Part shown: piece after piece, positions 8,255 through 16,118 of the stretch
Position numbering within the stretch: position 1 is the first letter of the stretch
Layout: every line of letters begins with the position of its first letter
Notes under the pieces: generated by a model
Seen by the model: only the letters and a program-made list of their open reading frames with translations
The model's database searches: none
What the model was told of the DNA's origin: nothing
Source: Janibacter cremeus
GTDB lineage: Bacteria > Actinomycetota > Actinomycetes > Actinomycetales > Dermatophilaceae
DNA: 64,000 nt
Direction: 5' to 3'
Assembly (NCBI RefSeq): GCF_029395675.1
Contig: NZ_CP115184.1
Coordinates: 3,100,001-3,164,000, forward strand
Position numbers and translations under genes: made by a program

Positions 8255-9207
8255 CGAACGAGATGCTGGCCCAGTACGCCAACTACGCACTGGCCTCCGC
8301 CGCGCTGCTGGTCACCGTGGCGATGCTCGGCTACGCCCTCTACCTCGCGCAGGCCGTGCCGGTGCGGGAGCGGGCAGAGGCCGATGCCAAGGTCCCGGCG
8401 ACCGTGGGCGGTCCGGCCGACGACGCCGCCGTCACCCCCGCCGTCGCCGCTGGGCCGGCCGAGACGCCGGTGAGGGCGCGCAAGGCCGCCGGCATCGCCG
8501 GCTCCCTCACGTGGCTCGCCGCCGGGCTCCTCCTCCTCTCGGCCGCACTGCGCGGGGTCGCCGTCGAGCGCTTCCCCCTGGGCAACCTCTTCGAGTTCAG
8601 CGTCGCCGGAGGGTTCTTCGCCCTGGCGACGTTCAGCGTGGCCTCGACCCGTCGTGACCTGCGCTGGCTCGGGGTCTTCGTCACCGGCTTCGTCACGCTG
8701 CTGCTCATGGTCGCCTCGACCGCCTGGTACGTCGAGGCCGACGAGGTCGTGCCCTCGCTCCAGTCGTACTGGCTGCCGATCCACGTGACCGTCGCGACCC
8801 TGTCCGTCGGGGTCTTCGCCGTCGGCGCCATCGTCAGCGGGCTCTACCTGCTCAGCGACCGCGAGGTCGGCGGTGAGCGCTTCTGGCGCAAGCTGCCCCC
8901 GCCCCAGTCGCTGGAGAGGTTCTCCTACTCCCTGCACATCATCGGGTTCCCGCTGTGGTCCTTCACGCTCATCGCCGGCGCGATCTGGGCGCGCGAGGCC
9001 TGGGGTGCGTACTGGACGTGGGACCCCAAGGAGGTGTGGACCTTCGTCATCTGGACGGTCTACGCCGCCTACCTGCACGCGCGGGCGACGAAGAACACCT
9101 CGCGCCGCACGGCGAACTGGATCGCCGTCGCCGGATTCGCGTGCATCATCATCAACTACACCGTCGTCAACTTCTACTTCATCGGCATGCACAGCTACGC
9201 GCAGTGA
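8251..9207 (+). CDS. ccsB: Cytochrome c synthase subunit CcsB/CcsA
   Basis: A 318-residue membrane protein with about eight helices. The haem-handling tryptophan-rich WWD-type motif is visible at residues 250-265 (WGAYWTWDPKEVWTFVIW). The conserved histidines expected as haem ligands lie in LPIHVTVATLS, SYSLHIIGFPLW and near the C-terminal FYFIGMHSYAQ. A non-conserved Ala/Pro-rich cytoplasmic loop at about residues 40-75 is longer than in many homologues. It overlaps resB by 4 bases and completes a four-gene System II module. Confidence 0.93.
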   Translation: MTNEMLAQYANYALASAALLVTVAMLGYALYLAQAVPVRERAEADAKVPATVGGPADDAAVTPAVAAGPAETPVRARKAAGIAGSLTWLAAGLLLLSAALRGVAVERFPLGNLFEFSVAGGFFALATFSVASTRRDLRWLGVFVTGFVTLLLMVASTAWYVEADEVVPSLQSYWLPIHVTVATLSVGVFAVGAIVSGLYLLSDREVGGERFWRKLPPPQSLERFSYSLHIIGFPLWSFTLIAGAIWAREAWGAYWTWDPKEVWTFVIWTVYAAYLHARATKNTSRRTANWIAVAGFACIIINYTVVNFYFIGMHSYAQ

Positions 9208-9214
9208 GGGCGAC

Positions 9215-9538
9215 ATGATCCGCTACACCCTGCTCCGGTTCCTCATCTTCTTCGGGTGCCTCGCGTTGTTCTGGTTGCTCGGCCTGCGGGACACCAACGA
9301 GCTGCCCTGGCTGGCCGTCCTGGCCGCCATCGCGTCGATGGTCATCTCGGCGTTCGTCCTCAAGCCCTTCCGGGCGGACATGATCCGGCAGATCGAGGAG
9401 CGTCGCGCCGCCAAGGCGGAGAAGCGGGCCGCCAGGACCGACACCGACGAGGCCGTCGAGGACCGCGCCCAGGAGCGCAAGGCGACCGAGCGCGAGGCGG
9501 AGTCCCCCGTGGAGGACGAGGAAGAGACCTACCGCTGA
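9215..9538 (+). CDS. DUF4229 membrane protein
   Basis: A 107-residue protein. Two hydrophobic helices (LLRFLIFFGCLALFWLLGL and LAVLAAIASMVISAFVL) are followed by a highly charged tail starting RADMIRQIEERRAAKAEKRAAR, probably helical and cytoplasmic. It matches the actinobacterial DUF4229 layout and is the last gene of the cytochrome c maturation operon, 7 nt after ccsB. A GAGGGCG sequence precedes the ATG at 9215. Function unknown. Confidence 0.75.
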   Translation: MIRYTLLRFLIFFGCLALFWLLGLRDTNELPWLAVLAAIASMVISAFVLKPFRADMIRQIEERRAAKAEKRAARTDTDEAVEDRAQERKATEREAESPVEDEEETYR

Positions 9539-9580
9539 GGCGCTCGCGCTTGGCACACCAGGGCTGAAGTACCTGCACGT

Positions 9581-9657
9581 GGCCGGGAAACCTTGTGATG
9601 ACCGCGCCACGAGCCGGCCCCGGGAGGCCAAGGCGGTCAACTCAGGGCTTCCCGGCC
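9581..9657. repeat. Long-range inverted repeat in the convergent DUF4229/menA gap
   Basis: The 211-nt gap between the convergent DUF4229 and menA genes holds no gene. It contains a perfect 9-bp inverted repeat GGCCGGGAA (9581-9589)/TTCCCGGCC (9649-9657). Nested inside is a second pair GACCGC (9600-9605)/GCGGTC (9633-9638). A bidirectional terminator is the simplest reading; a structured RNA cannot be excluded. Confidence 0.4.
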
Positions 9658-9749
9658 ATTTCGGACGCTCGAGGACGGCGGCAGGCCCCCTTGAGGCGTC
9701 GGTCGGGCGAGTCGCACGGGTATCAGGTGGCCCGAACGCCCTCGCTCGC

Positions 9750-10640
9750 TCAGACGGCCAGCGGGACGACCAGCAGGACCGCCCAGGCCAGCTCGGCGAT
9801 GCCGGTCAGGCCCAGCGCGGGGATCAACGCCCGGCCGGTGGCCCCGTCCTTGACGGCCCTGATGCCCGGCCACGCGACGAGCAGCCCGAGGAGGGCGACC
9901 GGCGCCCAGACCTGCCAGATGGCCATGAGCAGCGTGCACACGGCGGCCACGACGAAGAGCGCGAGGTAGAGCCGGCGGGTGCCCGCGTCGCCGAGGCGGA
10001 CCGCGAGCGTGGTCTTGCCGGTCTCGCTGTCGGTGGGGATGTCGCGCAGGTTGTTGGCCACGAGGATCGCGCTGGCCAGGGATCCGACACCGATGGCGCC
10101 GAGCAGGCCGATGGGGGTGATCGTGCCGATCTGGGTGTAGAGGGTGCCGAGGGTGGCGACGAGGCCGAAGAAGATGAAGACGTACACCTCACCCAATCCG
10201 CGGTAGCCGTACGGGTTGTCGCCACCGGTGTAGCGCCAGGCCGCGAGGATCGCGAGCGCGCCGATCGGCAGGAGGATCCACGCCGCGCTCAGGGCGACGA
10301 GCGCGAAGCCGAAGAACCCGCCGAGCCCCAGGAAGGCGAAGGCCATCGCCTTCACGTCGGCCGGCGCGGCCAGCCCCTGCCCGACGAGACGGACCGGGCC
10401 GACGCGCTCCTCGTCCGTGCCGCGGATCCCGTCGCTGTAGTCGTTGGCGTAGTTGACGCCGATCTGCAGGCAGCAGGAGACCAGCAGGGCCAGCAGTGCG
10501 AAGCCGAGCACGGCACCCGTCTCCTCCTCCTCGAGGTTCAAGTGGGCCGCCGCGGCGGCGGTGCCGACGATGACGGGTGCGATGGCTGCGGGGAGGGTTC
10601 GCGGTCGGGCGCCGGCGATCCAGTCGGAGAGTGAGGCCAC
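9750..10640 (-). CDS. menA: 1,4-dihydroxy-2-naphthoate polyprenyltransferase
   Basis: A 296-residue UbiA-family membrane enzyme that joins the polyprenyl tail to 1,4-dihydroxy-2-naphthoate, giving demethylmenaquinone. The first Mg-diphosphate-binding motif is VNYANDYSDGIRGTD (N66 to D70) and the second is NNLRDIPTDSETGKTTLAVRLG. About eight to nine hydrophobic helices are visible. The start is the GTG at 10640 with TAGGAT 8 nt upstream and no ribosome binding site. It sits 21 nt beyond menE on the same strand, but the -10 lies in that gap, so it has its own promoter as well as possible read-through. Confidence 0.95.
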   Translation of the reverse strand: MASLSDWIAGARPRTLPAAIAPVIVGTAAAAAHLNLEEEETGAVLGFALLALLVSCCLQIGVNYANDYSDGIRGTDEERVGPVRLVGQGLAAPADVKAMAFAFLGLGGFFGFALVALSAAWILLPIGALAILAAWRYTGGDNPYGYRGLGEVYVFIFFGLVATLGTLYTQIGTITPIGLLGAIGVGSLASAILVANNLRDIPTDSETGKTTLAVRLGDAGTRRLYLALFVVAAVCTLLMAIWQVWAPVALLGLLVAWPGIRAVKDGATGRALIPALGLTGIAELAWAVLLVVPLAV

Positions 10641-10648
10641 GATGGTCG

Positions 10649-10654
10649 ATCCTA
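10649..10654 (-). promoter_or_regulatory. -10 hexamer TAGGAT before menA
   Basis: A consensus-like TAGGAT on the minus strand, 8 nt before the GTG start of menA, in the short gap downstream of menE. Confidence 0.45.
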
Positions 10655-10661
10655 CGAGCGA

Positions 10662-11855
10662 TCAGCCCTCGAGCAGGCGCGCCACGGCGGTGCGGTCGGG
10701 CTTTCCGGGGCCGCGCAGGGGCATCTCCGTCACGACGAGGGCCCGCCGGGGGAGCGCGTGGGCGGGCAGGTGGGGACGCAGCATCTCGCGGATCTCGCCG
10801 AGCCCCTCCGGCGGCACCGGACCGGGCGGCGGCCCCCCGGGTGAGGTGACCGCGGCGAGCCCGATGATCTGGCCCCACTCGGGGTCCGGCAGGCCGACGA
10901 CCACGGCGCCGGTGACGGCCGGGACGTGCGCGACGACGGCGTCCTCGACGGTGCGTGGGGTGACCTTCATCCCGCCGGTGTTGATCAGGTCGTCCGACCG
11001 ACCCAGGACGGTGACCCTCCCTTCGCCGTCGACGGAGCCGAGGTCGCTGGTGCGGAACCACGTCTGCCCGTCCCGGGCGACGAAGGCGTCCGTCTCGAGG
11101 CCGAGGTAGCCGTGCGCGACGACCGGTCCGCCGATCTCGAGGGTGCCGTCGACCCCGGTGCGCACGGTGACGTCGCGCAGGGGTTTGCCGTTGTAGACGC
11201 AGCCGCCGGCGGTCTCGGACATGCCGTAGGTGGTCACGATCCGTACGCCCTCGGAGCGGGCCCGGTCGAGCAGCGGTGCGGCAGTGGCGGCCCCGCCGAC
11301 GAGGATCGCGTCGAAGCGACGCAGTGCCTCCAGCCCGAGCGGGTCATCGACGAGCCGGGCGAGCTGGGTGGGCACGAGGGAGGTGTAGCGGCGCTCCCCG
11401 TGCATCCTCGCCGTGGCCTCGACGAGGGCAAAGGCGCTGTCCTGAGGTGCGAGGGCCCCCCGACCCGAGCCTCGAAGGGGGGTGACCCCCGACGCCTCGA
11501 GGACCACCGGCGTCGTCCCTGCCGTGATGCTCCGCAGCAGCACCTGCAGCCCCGCGATGTGGTGCGGGGGGAGGGCGAGCAGCCACTGCCCGTGGCCACC
11601 CAGCCGCTCGGCGGTCGCCTCGGCGCTCGCGATGAGGTTCGCGGCGGTGAGGAGGGAGAGCTTGGGGGTGCCGGTCGAGCCGGAGGTGGCGACGGTGACC
11701 GCCAGGTCGTCGGGGACCGGCCCGTCCGGGATGATCGGCGACTCGTCCGGGGAGTGCGGGTGGATCGGTGCGGTGCCGGTCAGCGCGCGCTCCAGGGTGG
11801 GGAGGGCGTCGAGCACGGCGGGGCCTGCGGGCAGGGGGAGCGGGGTGATCGGCAC
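10662..11855 (-). CDS. menE: o-Succinylbenzoate-CoA ligase
   Basis: A 397-residue ANL-family adenylating enzyme that activates o-succinylbenzoate with ATP and CoA in menaquinone synthesis. Motifs visible: VTVATSGSTGTPK (ATP loop), LALPPHHIAGLQVLLRS, TTYGMSETAGGCVYNG (A5), WFRTSDLGSVDGEGRVTVLGRSDDLINTGGMKV (A7/A8 hinge) and a final lysine segment RGPGKPDRTAV. The protein is shorter than Gram-positive MenE of about 480 residues but normal for actinobacteria. The GTG at 11855 fits the family N-terminus; a much longer upstream open frame lacks homology-like features. Residues of about 124-138 are encoded by a palindromic repeat (see 11441-11483) and look like an in-frame insertion. Confidence 0.93.
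   Translation of the reverse strand: MPITPLPLPAGPAVLDALPTLERALTGTAPIHPHSPDESPIIPDGPVPDDLAVTVATSGSTGTPKLSLLTAANLIASAEATAERLGGHGQWLLALPPHHIAGLQVLLRSITAGTTPVVLEASGVTPLRGSGRGALAPQDSAFALVEATARMHGERRYTSLVPTQLARLVDDPLGLEALRRFDAILVGGAATAAPLLDRARSEGVRIVTTYGMSETAGGCVYNGKPLRDVTVRTGVDGTLEIGGPVVAHGYLGLETDAFVARDGQTWFRTSDLGSVDGEGRVTVLGRSDDLINTGGMKVTPRTVEDAVVAHVPAVTGAVVVGLPDPEWGQIIGLAAVTSPGGPPPGPVPPEGLGEIREMLRPHLPAHALPRRALVVTEMPLRGPGKPDRTAVARLLEG
11441..11483. repeat. Palindromic repeat inside menE
   Basis: The segment contains CTGAGGTGCGAG and GAGCCTCGAAGGGG, the same pair of arms as the repeat in nuoN2 near 60315-60342. It encodes a Gly/Arg/Pro-rich stretch (GVTPLRGSGRGALAPQD) of menE. It is read as a dispersed repeat captured in frame. 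Confidence 0.5.
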
Positions 11856-11945
11856 CCGTCCATCTTGGCGGATGCGCAGGGCGCCGGGGGGAGCCCCTCC
11901 ACAACCCGTCGGGCCAACCCCATCGCCAGCGCGCGCCGGCCTCCC

Positions 11946-11951
11946 TAGCGT
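11946..11951 (+). promoter_or_regulatory. -10 hexamer TAGCGT before the membrane protein gene
   Basis: TAGCGT ends 7 nt before the ATG at 11959 with no Shine-Dalgarno sequence, so a leaderless transcript is likely. A CTCCACAACC motif lies 49 nt upstream (11897), as in the orphan-gene promoters at 15.1 and 18.6 kb. Confidence 0.45.
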
Positions 11952-11958
11952 CGTCCGC

Positions 11959-12537
11959 ATGGGGATGACACGTTGTGCTTCCGTCGGCCGTGTGGGCGTG
12001 CCGCCGCAGGGGTGGGCGCGGGCAGCCGCGCTCGGCTGCCTGCTGTGCGTCCTGCCCTCGATCCTGTGGCGCCTGGCGATGCTCGCCGGGGTGGACACCG
12101 GCTTCGTCGACGCGGACTGGTACCGCGCGGAGGGCTCCAGGATCGCCTACGTCCTCGGCCTCGATGCCCTGCAGCTGGCCGGGGCGCTGCTCTGCCTGGG
12201 CCTGGCGATGCCGTGGGGCGAGCGGATACCCCCCTTCGTGCCGGTCCTCGGCGGCCGGGCCATCCACCGGCTGCTGCCGATGGCCCTGGGCGGAGCCGGG
12301 GCCGTGCTGCTGTACCTCGTCATGGGGCTGCTGGCCACGTCGTACGGCAGCGTGTGGTTGGGCCTGCGCGAGGGATGGACGCCGGCGGCGGGGATGGGCC
12401 CGGTCGAGGTGATGGTCCTCGGTCTGGCCTATGTGCCACTCCTGATGTGGCCGGTGGTGCTCACCGTGGCGCTCGTCGGGTACTGGCGGCGCCGCAGCCC
12501 CCTTCGCCCGGCATCAGGTGGTCACCTCGTGCGGTGA
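11959..12537 (+). CDS. Orphan integral membrane protein, four to five helices
   Basis: A 192-residue protein that I do not recognise. Hydrophobic segments are visible at about residues 20-40, 65-85, 105-125 and 150-175, separated by short loops with WYRAEG and GWTPAAGMGPVE. The N-terminus is basic and the C-terminus ends in an Arg-rich tail (YWRRRSP...), suggesting a cytoplasmic C-terminus. It lies divergent from menE and convergent with the GntP-type permease, and is probably monocistronic. The reading frame is supported by consistent GC3 choice, the leaderless promoter and the lack of a competing frame. Function unknown. Confidence 0.65.
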   Translation: MGMTRCASVGRVGVPPQGWARAAALGCLLCVLPSILWRLAMLAGVDTGFVDADWYRAEGSRIAYVLGLDALQLAGALLCLGLAMPWGERIPPFVPVLGGRAIHRLLPMALGGAGAVLLYLVMGLLATSYGSVWLGLREGWTPAAGMGPVEVMVLGLAYVPLLMWPVVLTVALVGYWRRRSPLRPASGGHLVR

Positions 12538-12562
12538 GGACCGACGGGAAGCGCACCGACCG

Positions 12563-12575
12563 ACCATCTGATGGT
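12563..12575. terminator. Small hairpin between convergent genes
   Basis: ACCAT-CTG-ATGGT forms a perfect short hairpin with 3-nt loop in the 46-nt gap between the membrane protein and gntP genes. A flanking GCACC/GGTGC pair offers an alternative. It is weak but well placed. Confidence 0.3.
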
Positions 12576-12583
12576 GCCCGGGC

Positions 12584-14008
12584 TCAGGCGAAGATACTGG
12601 CCACGAGCACCAGCGGCAGCGAGACGACCGCGCCGAGGGAGGTCGCGAGGGTCAGCGTCTTCAGCGCGCCCTGGGTGGACAGGCCGAGGAGGCTCTTGAA
12701 CATCCAGAAGAAGTTGCTGTTGACGTGCAGGGCGAACATCGCACCCGAGGCGATCGCCAGAGCGATGACGACGGGGTCGACCCCGGTGGAGGCGACGACC
12801 GGCGCGATGATGCCGGCCGCGGTGATCGCGCCAACCGACACGGAGCCGATGGCGAAGTGCAGCAGCGCGGCGATGAACCACGACAGCAGGACGGTGATGA
12901 GGATCGGTGCCCCGGCGTCCGCGGAGAAGAGTCCGGCGAGGGTCTTGTCGAGCCCGGTCTCGCTGATGACGGCGCCCAGCGAGCCACCGATGCCGGTGAT
13001 GAGCAGGATCTCGCCCGTGGTGCGGAAGCCGTGGGAGAGCGCATTGCCCGTGCCGTCGCCGCCCAGGGTCCGGCGCCCGATCACGAAGGCGACGAGCAGG
13101 CCGATGAAGAGCGCGATGTTGGCATTGCCGACGAACGCGATGACCGCGTTGTCGCTGCCGAAGAGCTCGGCGAAGGCGCCCATGGCGATGAGCACGAGCG
13201 GGATGAGCACAGGGCTCAGGCGCAGGATCAGCGGCATCCGCAGCGCCTTGGCCGGGATCGCGTCAGGGTCCTCGATGTCGGCGTCGTGCGCGTCGTGCGC
13301 CGCCCGGTGCTCGTCCTCGGTGCCGATGGCCTTCCAGGCCGCGTGGTGCGGGTGGTCAGGATGTTCGACCTCGTCCTCGTCGATGTCGGTGCGCTCGTTC
13401 CAGAAGCCGGTGCTCAGCAGCAGCTTGAAGAGGAAGGCCACCACCAACGCGGTGATCAACCCGATCGGGGCCCCGTAGATGAGGTAGGTGCCCAGGGGGA
13501 GGTCGAGCAGCCCGGCGACGGCGACGGCCGCCAACCCGGGCACGACGAAGACGTACCCCGCGAAGATGCCGATGGCGATCGACCCGGCGAGCCACGGGAG
13601 GCCGCGGCGCTTGTCGATGACCGGCGCTGCTTGGCGGGCCATCGGCGAGGCGAGGACCACCTGCACGTCGACGTAGATCGAGGGGAAGATCGTCGACAGC
13701 GCAGCGGCCATCGCGTAGGGCAGACGGCCCCCGACCCGGGCGGCGATGATGTCCACCAACCGACGGAAGGTCCCGGTCGCCTGCAGCAGCGAGCCGATGA
13801 GGACACCGAAGCCGATGAGCAGACCGACCTCGGTCATGATGTCGCCGAAGCCGACCGTGATCGCCTCGGTGGTCCCCGCCAGCCCCACCCCGGCAGACAG
13901 GCCGAGGAAGAGCGAGGAGACGATCAGCGAGATGACCGGGTCGACCTTGAACCTGATGATGAGCAGGATCGCAAGGGCGATGGCGATGAGGGTGAGGGCG
14001 ACGTCCAC
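12584..14008 (-). CDS. GntP-family permease (gluconate-type H+ symporter)
   Basis: About 474 residues with 12 or more hydrophobic helices. Family features include GFGDIMTEVGLLIGFGVLIGSLL near the N-terminus, FPSIYVDVQVVLASP, GIGGSLGAVISETGL and HFAIGSVSVGAITAAGI. Known relatives take up gluconate or related sugar acids and hydroxy acids; the substrate here cannot be read. The central cytoplasmic loop (about residues 228-263) is rich in His, Asp and Glu, with HPDHPHH and AAHDAHDAD elements, and is longer and more acidic than usual. The start is placed at the GTG at 14008 because the -10 hexamer TAGGGT spans 14016-14021, which overlaps the other candidate GTG at 14017. It interrupts the menaquinone gene cluster. 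Confidence 0.85.
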   Translation of the reverse strand: MDVALTLIAIALAILLIIRFKVDPVISLIVSSLFLGLSAGVGLAGTTEAITVGFGDIMTEVGLLIGFGVLIGSLLQATGTFRRLVDIIAARVGGRLPYAMAAALSTIFPSIYVDVQVVLASPMARQAAPVIDKRRGLPWLAGSIAIGIFAGYVFVVPGLAAVAVAGLLDLPLGTYLIYGAPIGLITALVVAFLFKLLLSTGFWNERTDIDEDEVEHPDHPHHAAWKAIGTEDEHRAAHDAHDADIEDPDAIPAKALRMPLILRLSPVLIPLVLIAMGAFAELFGSDNAVIAFVGNANIALFIGLLVAFVIGRRTLGGDGTGNALSHGFRTTGEILLITGIGGSLGAVISETGLDKTLAGLFSADAGAPILITVLLSWFIAALLHFAIGSVSVGAITAAGIIAPVVASTGVDPVVIALAIASGAMFALHVNSNFFWMFKSLLGLSTQGALKTLTLATSLGAVVSLPLVLVASIFA

Positions 14009-14015
14009 GGCGGGC

Positions 14016-14021
14016 ACCCTA
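14016..14021 (-). promoter_or_regulatory. -10 hexamer TAGGGT before the gntP-type gene
   Basis: It ends 7 nt before the GTG at 14008 and overlaps the alternative GTG at 14017, thereby deciding the start codon. Confidence 0.45.
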
Positions 14022-14080
14022 CGCGCCGGTGGCCGGCATCACACCTCGGGACCGCGGCTGCCCGACAGGTGAGAAGGCGG

Positions 14081-15037
14081 TCAGAAGTACCAGGGGAAGG
14101 ACGACCAGTCCGGGTCGCGCTTGTCGAGGAACTGGTCACGCCCCTCGACGGCCTCGTCGGTCATGTAGGCCAGCCGCGTGGCCTCGCCGGCGAAGACCTG
14201 CTGGCCCATGAGCCCGTCGTCGGTGAGGTTCAGGGCGAACTTGACCATCCGGATCGCTGTCGGCGACTTGGCCATGATCTCGCGGGCCATCTGCAGCGCC
14301 TCGACCTCGATCTCGGCGTGCTCGACGACCGCGTTGACGGCGCCCATCTCGTGGGCCTCCTGTGCGGTGTAGGCGCGGCCGAGGAAGAAGATCTCGCGAG
14401 CGCGCTTCTGCCCGACCATCTTCGCCAGGTAGGCGCTCCCGTAGCCGCCGTCGAAGGAACCCACGTCGGCGTCCGTCTGCTTGAAGCGGGCGTGCTGGCT
14501 GGCGATCGTCATGTCGCACACGACGTGCAGCGAGTGCCCGCCGCCGGCGGCCCAGCCGCCGACGAGGGCGATGACGACCTTCGGCATGGTGCGGATGAGC
14601 CGCTGCACCTCGAGGATGTGCAGCCGGCCCCCTTCGGCCTTGACCCGGCGCTCGTCGATGCCGGCGACACTGTCGTCGCCGGTCGGGTCGCTCGCGTACT
14701 GGTACCCGGAGCGGCCGCGGATGCGCTGGTCGCCGCCGGTGCAGAAGGCCCAGCCCTCGGTCGTCGCGCTGCTGCCCTCGCGCGGCGTGGGGCCGTTGCC
14801 GGTGAGCAGGACGACGCCGACGTCCGGGCTGCGGCGGGCGTGGTCGAGCGTGCGGTAGAGCTCGTCGACGGTGTGCGGTCGGAAGGCGTTGAGGATCTCG
14901 GGGCGGTCGAAGGCGATCCGCACGCAGCCGAGCTCCGTGGAGCGGTGGTACGTGATGTCGGTGAGGTCCTCGAAGCCGGGGACCACCTCCCAGGCCTGCG
15001 GGTCGAAGGTCTCGCTGACGTTCTCCAGTGCACTCAC
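14081..15037 (-). CDS. menB: 1,4-dihydroxy-2-naphthoyl-CoA synthase
   Basis: A 318-residue crotonase-family enzyme that cyclises o-succinylbenzoyl-CoA. Key segments: RPEILNAFRPHTVDEL, FCTGGDQRIRGRSGY (the GGDQ oxyanion-hole region), ALVGGWAAGGGHSLHVVCDMTIAS (second oxyanion region), and QTDADVGSFDGGYGSAYLAKMVG, with the catalytic aspartate in SFDGGYGS. The C-terminus KRDPDWSSFPWYF is typical for MenB. An internal disordered loop at about residues 105-135 matches the flexible loop of the family. The GTG start at 15037 has TAGGCT 6 nt upstream. Confidence 0.96.
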   Translation of the reverse strand: MSALENVSETFDPQAWEVVPGFEDLTDITYHRSTELGCVRIAFDRPEILNAFRPHTVDELYRTLDHARRSPDVGVVLLTGNGPTPREGSSATTEGWAFCTGGDQRIRGRSGYQYASDPTGDDSVAGIDERRVKAEGGRLHILEVQRLIRTMPKVVIALVGGWAAGGGHSLHVVCDMTIASQHARFKQTDADVGSFDGGYGSAYLAKMVGQKRAREIFFLGRAYTAQEAHEMGAVNAVVEHAEIEVEALQMAREIMAKSPTAIRMVKFALNLTDDGLMGQQVFAGEATRLAYMTDEAVEGRDQFLDKRDPDWSSFPWYF

Positions 15038-15043
15038 GGCCCG

Positions 15044-15049
15044 AGCCTA
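15044..15049 (-). promoter_or_regulatory. -10 hexamer TAGGCT before menB
   Basis: TAGGCT ends 6 nt before the GTG start of menB with no ribosome binding site, implying a leaderless transcript. Confidence 0.5.
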
Positions 15050-15100
15050 TGGCCATTCGCTGCCGCGATCTCCACAACCCCCGTCGCCGGTCCGTCGACC

Positions 15101-15157
15101 CCCACAGCCGGGCGAAGGGGGCTCCCCCTCCCCTCCCGCAGCCGGTGGGCTGGGCAC
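15101..15157 (+). promoter_or_regulatory. Promoter cassette upstream of the 15.2-kb orphan gene
   Basis: The segment holds, in order, CCCACAGCC, CGAAGGGGG (15113-15121), a C-rich spacer, GCAGCCGGTGGGCTG and a -10-like TGGGCT (15146-15151). Transcription would start near 15158, giving a 43-nt leader with GAGAGGA before the ATG at 15201. The order, sequence and spacing closely repeat those upstream of the gene at 18621. Confidence 0.4.
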
Positions 15158-15200
15158 GTGGCCGATCGCAGGGACCGGTCACCGACGAGAGGACGGACCG

Positions 15201-16073
15201 ATGGGCGAGCGCTGGTTGTACGGAGTGGACGGTGGGCTGCTGGAGCCCGACGACGAGTGGGGGAGGGACCCCTGGCTCGACGGGGTCCCCCCGTCCCGGG
15301 ACGCCGGTCGCGTCCCGGACGGCCTGGGCACGGTGACCGAGGTCGTCCTCATCGACGGTCACGTCGTCGACTCGGTGACTCGGCCGGTCTCCGGGAGCGG
15401 GTACGAGTGTGCCGCCCTCGAGCTGGCGCACCTGCGCGAGCCCGCACCGCCGCCACGGGTCGAGCGCGTGATCGTCCGGGAGGAGCCGCAGGAGCAGATG
15501 CTCCACTGGCTCGAGCGCGTGGTCGGCAGCAAGGAGGCACTCGACACACTGGACGACGACCCGCTGCCGCTGGGGGAGCCGCTCGAGCCCGACCTGCTGC
15601 CACTCGGGAGCCGGGACCTCGCGTGCGCCGTCGACGAGCACCTCGACCTGCTGGAACCGGCGCCGATCCTGTCCGGGCAACTGATCACGGCCTACCGTCG
15701 GCTTCTCGCCACGGCCGCCCACGCGGGGATGCTCCACCTGTGGCGGGACTTCCCGCCGACCAAGGTGACGGCGACGATCGTCCACACCGTCGTCAAGGCG
15801 AATGCGCTCACCGGCACCGGCGCCCCCTTCAGCTACGGAACCTTCGTGCGCGGGCTGGGTGAGGGCACGGCACCCTCGGCGCGCTCCCGCAGCCTGGCGC
15901 TGCTCGTCGGCGGCAGCCAGTGGCCGCACGGGCGCAGTCCCTCGGAGGCCCCGGGGGTCTACGTCCTCGGCGACACCGGCCTGCTCGTGAGCCGCTTCCG
16001 CAACGAGCTGATCACCTACCGTGACCTCGCCCGCACGGCCGAGGCCGCACTCGGGCAAGTGGCGGCGGGGTGA
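15201..16073 (+). CDS. Hypothetical protein, actinobacterial orphan
   Basis: A 290-residue soluble acidic protein that I do not recognise. The N-terminal 75 residues include GERWLYGVDGGLLEPDDEWGRD and a beta-rich VTEVVLIDGHVVDSVTRP. A middle section of acidic and leucine-rich helices carries PREEPQEQ-like and DDDPLPLGEPLEPDLLPLG runs. The C-terminal 130 residues contain LSGQLITAYRRLLATAAHAGMLHLWRD, VHTVVKANALTGT and a final RFRNELITYRDLARTAEAAL. No signal peptide or membrane helix is seen. The start is the ATG at 15201 after a weak GAGAGGA. It lies alone between divergent menB and the alarmone synthetase-like gene; its promoter resembles that of the WXG-like gene at 18621. Confidence 0.65.
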   Translation: MGERWLYGVDGGLLEPDDEWGRDPWLDGVPPSRDAGRVPDGLGTVTEVVLIDGHVVDSVTRPVSGSGYECAALELAHLREPAPPPRVERVIVREEPQEQMLHWLERVVGSKEALDTLDDDPLPLGEPLEPDLLPLGSRDLACAVDEHLDLLEPAPILSGQLITAYRRLLATAAHAGMLHLWRDFPPTKVTATIVHTVVKANALTGTGAPFSYGTFVRGLGEGTAPSARSRSLALLVGGSQWPHGRSPSEAPGVYVLGDTGLLVSRFRNELITYRDLARTAEAALGQVAAG

Positions 16074-16106
16074 CGTGCCGGGCGGCCCCGGGGAGCCGAC
16101 GTGAGG

Positions 16107-16112
16107 CAGGCT
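16107..16112 (+). promoter_or_regulatory. -10 hexamer CAGGCT before the RelA/SpoT-like gene
   Basis: CAGGCT ends 6 nt before the ATG at 16119, matching the leaderless pattern of neighbouring genes. Confidence 0.4.
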
Positions 16113-16118
16113 GTCCCC

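Noticed and set aside
14008..14017. GTG at 14017 as the gntP start
   Set aside because: It overlaps the -10 hexamer TAGGGT; the GTG at 14008 lies 7 nt after the hexamer as in neighbouring leaderless genes.
15158..15160. GTG at 15158 as a leaderless start for the orphan gene at 15201
   Set aside because: It is 43 nt upstream and out of frame; its reading frame is an Arg-rich shadow. It more likely marks the transcription start.
12725..15862. Very long open frames opposite or across known genes (for example 12725-15862 plus, 14136-17189 minus, 1154-3517 minus)
   Set aside because: They are high-GC shadow frames: low-complexity Arg/Ala/Gly/Pro composition, no domain motifs, and each covers well-supported genes in other frames.
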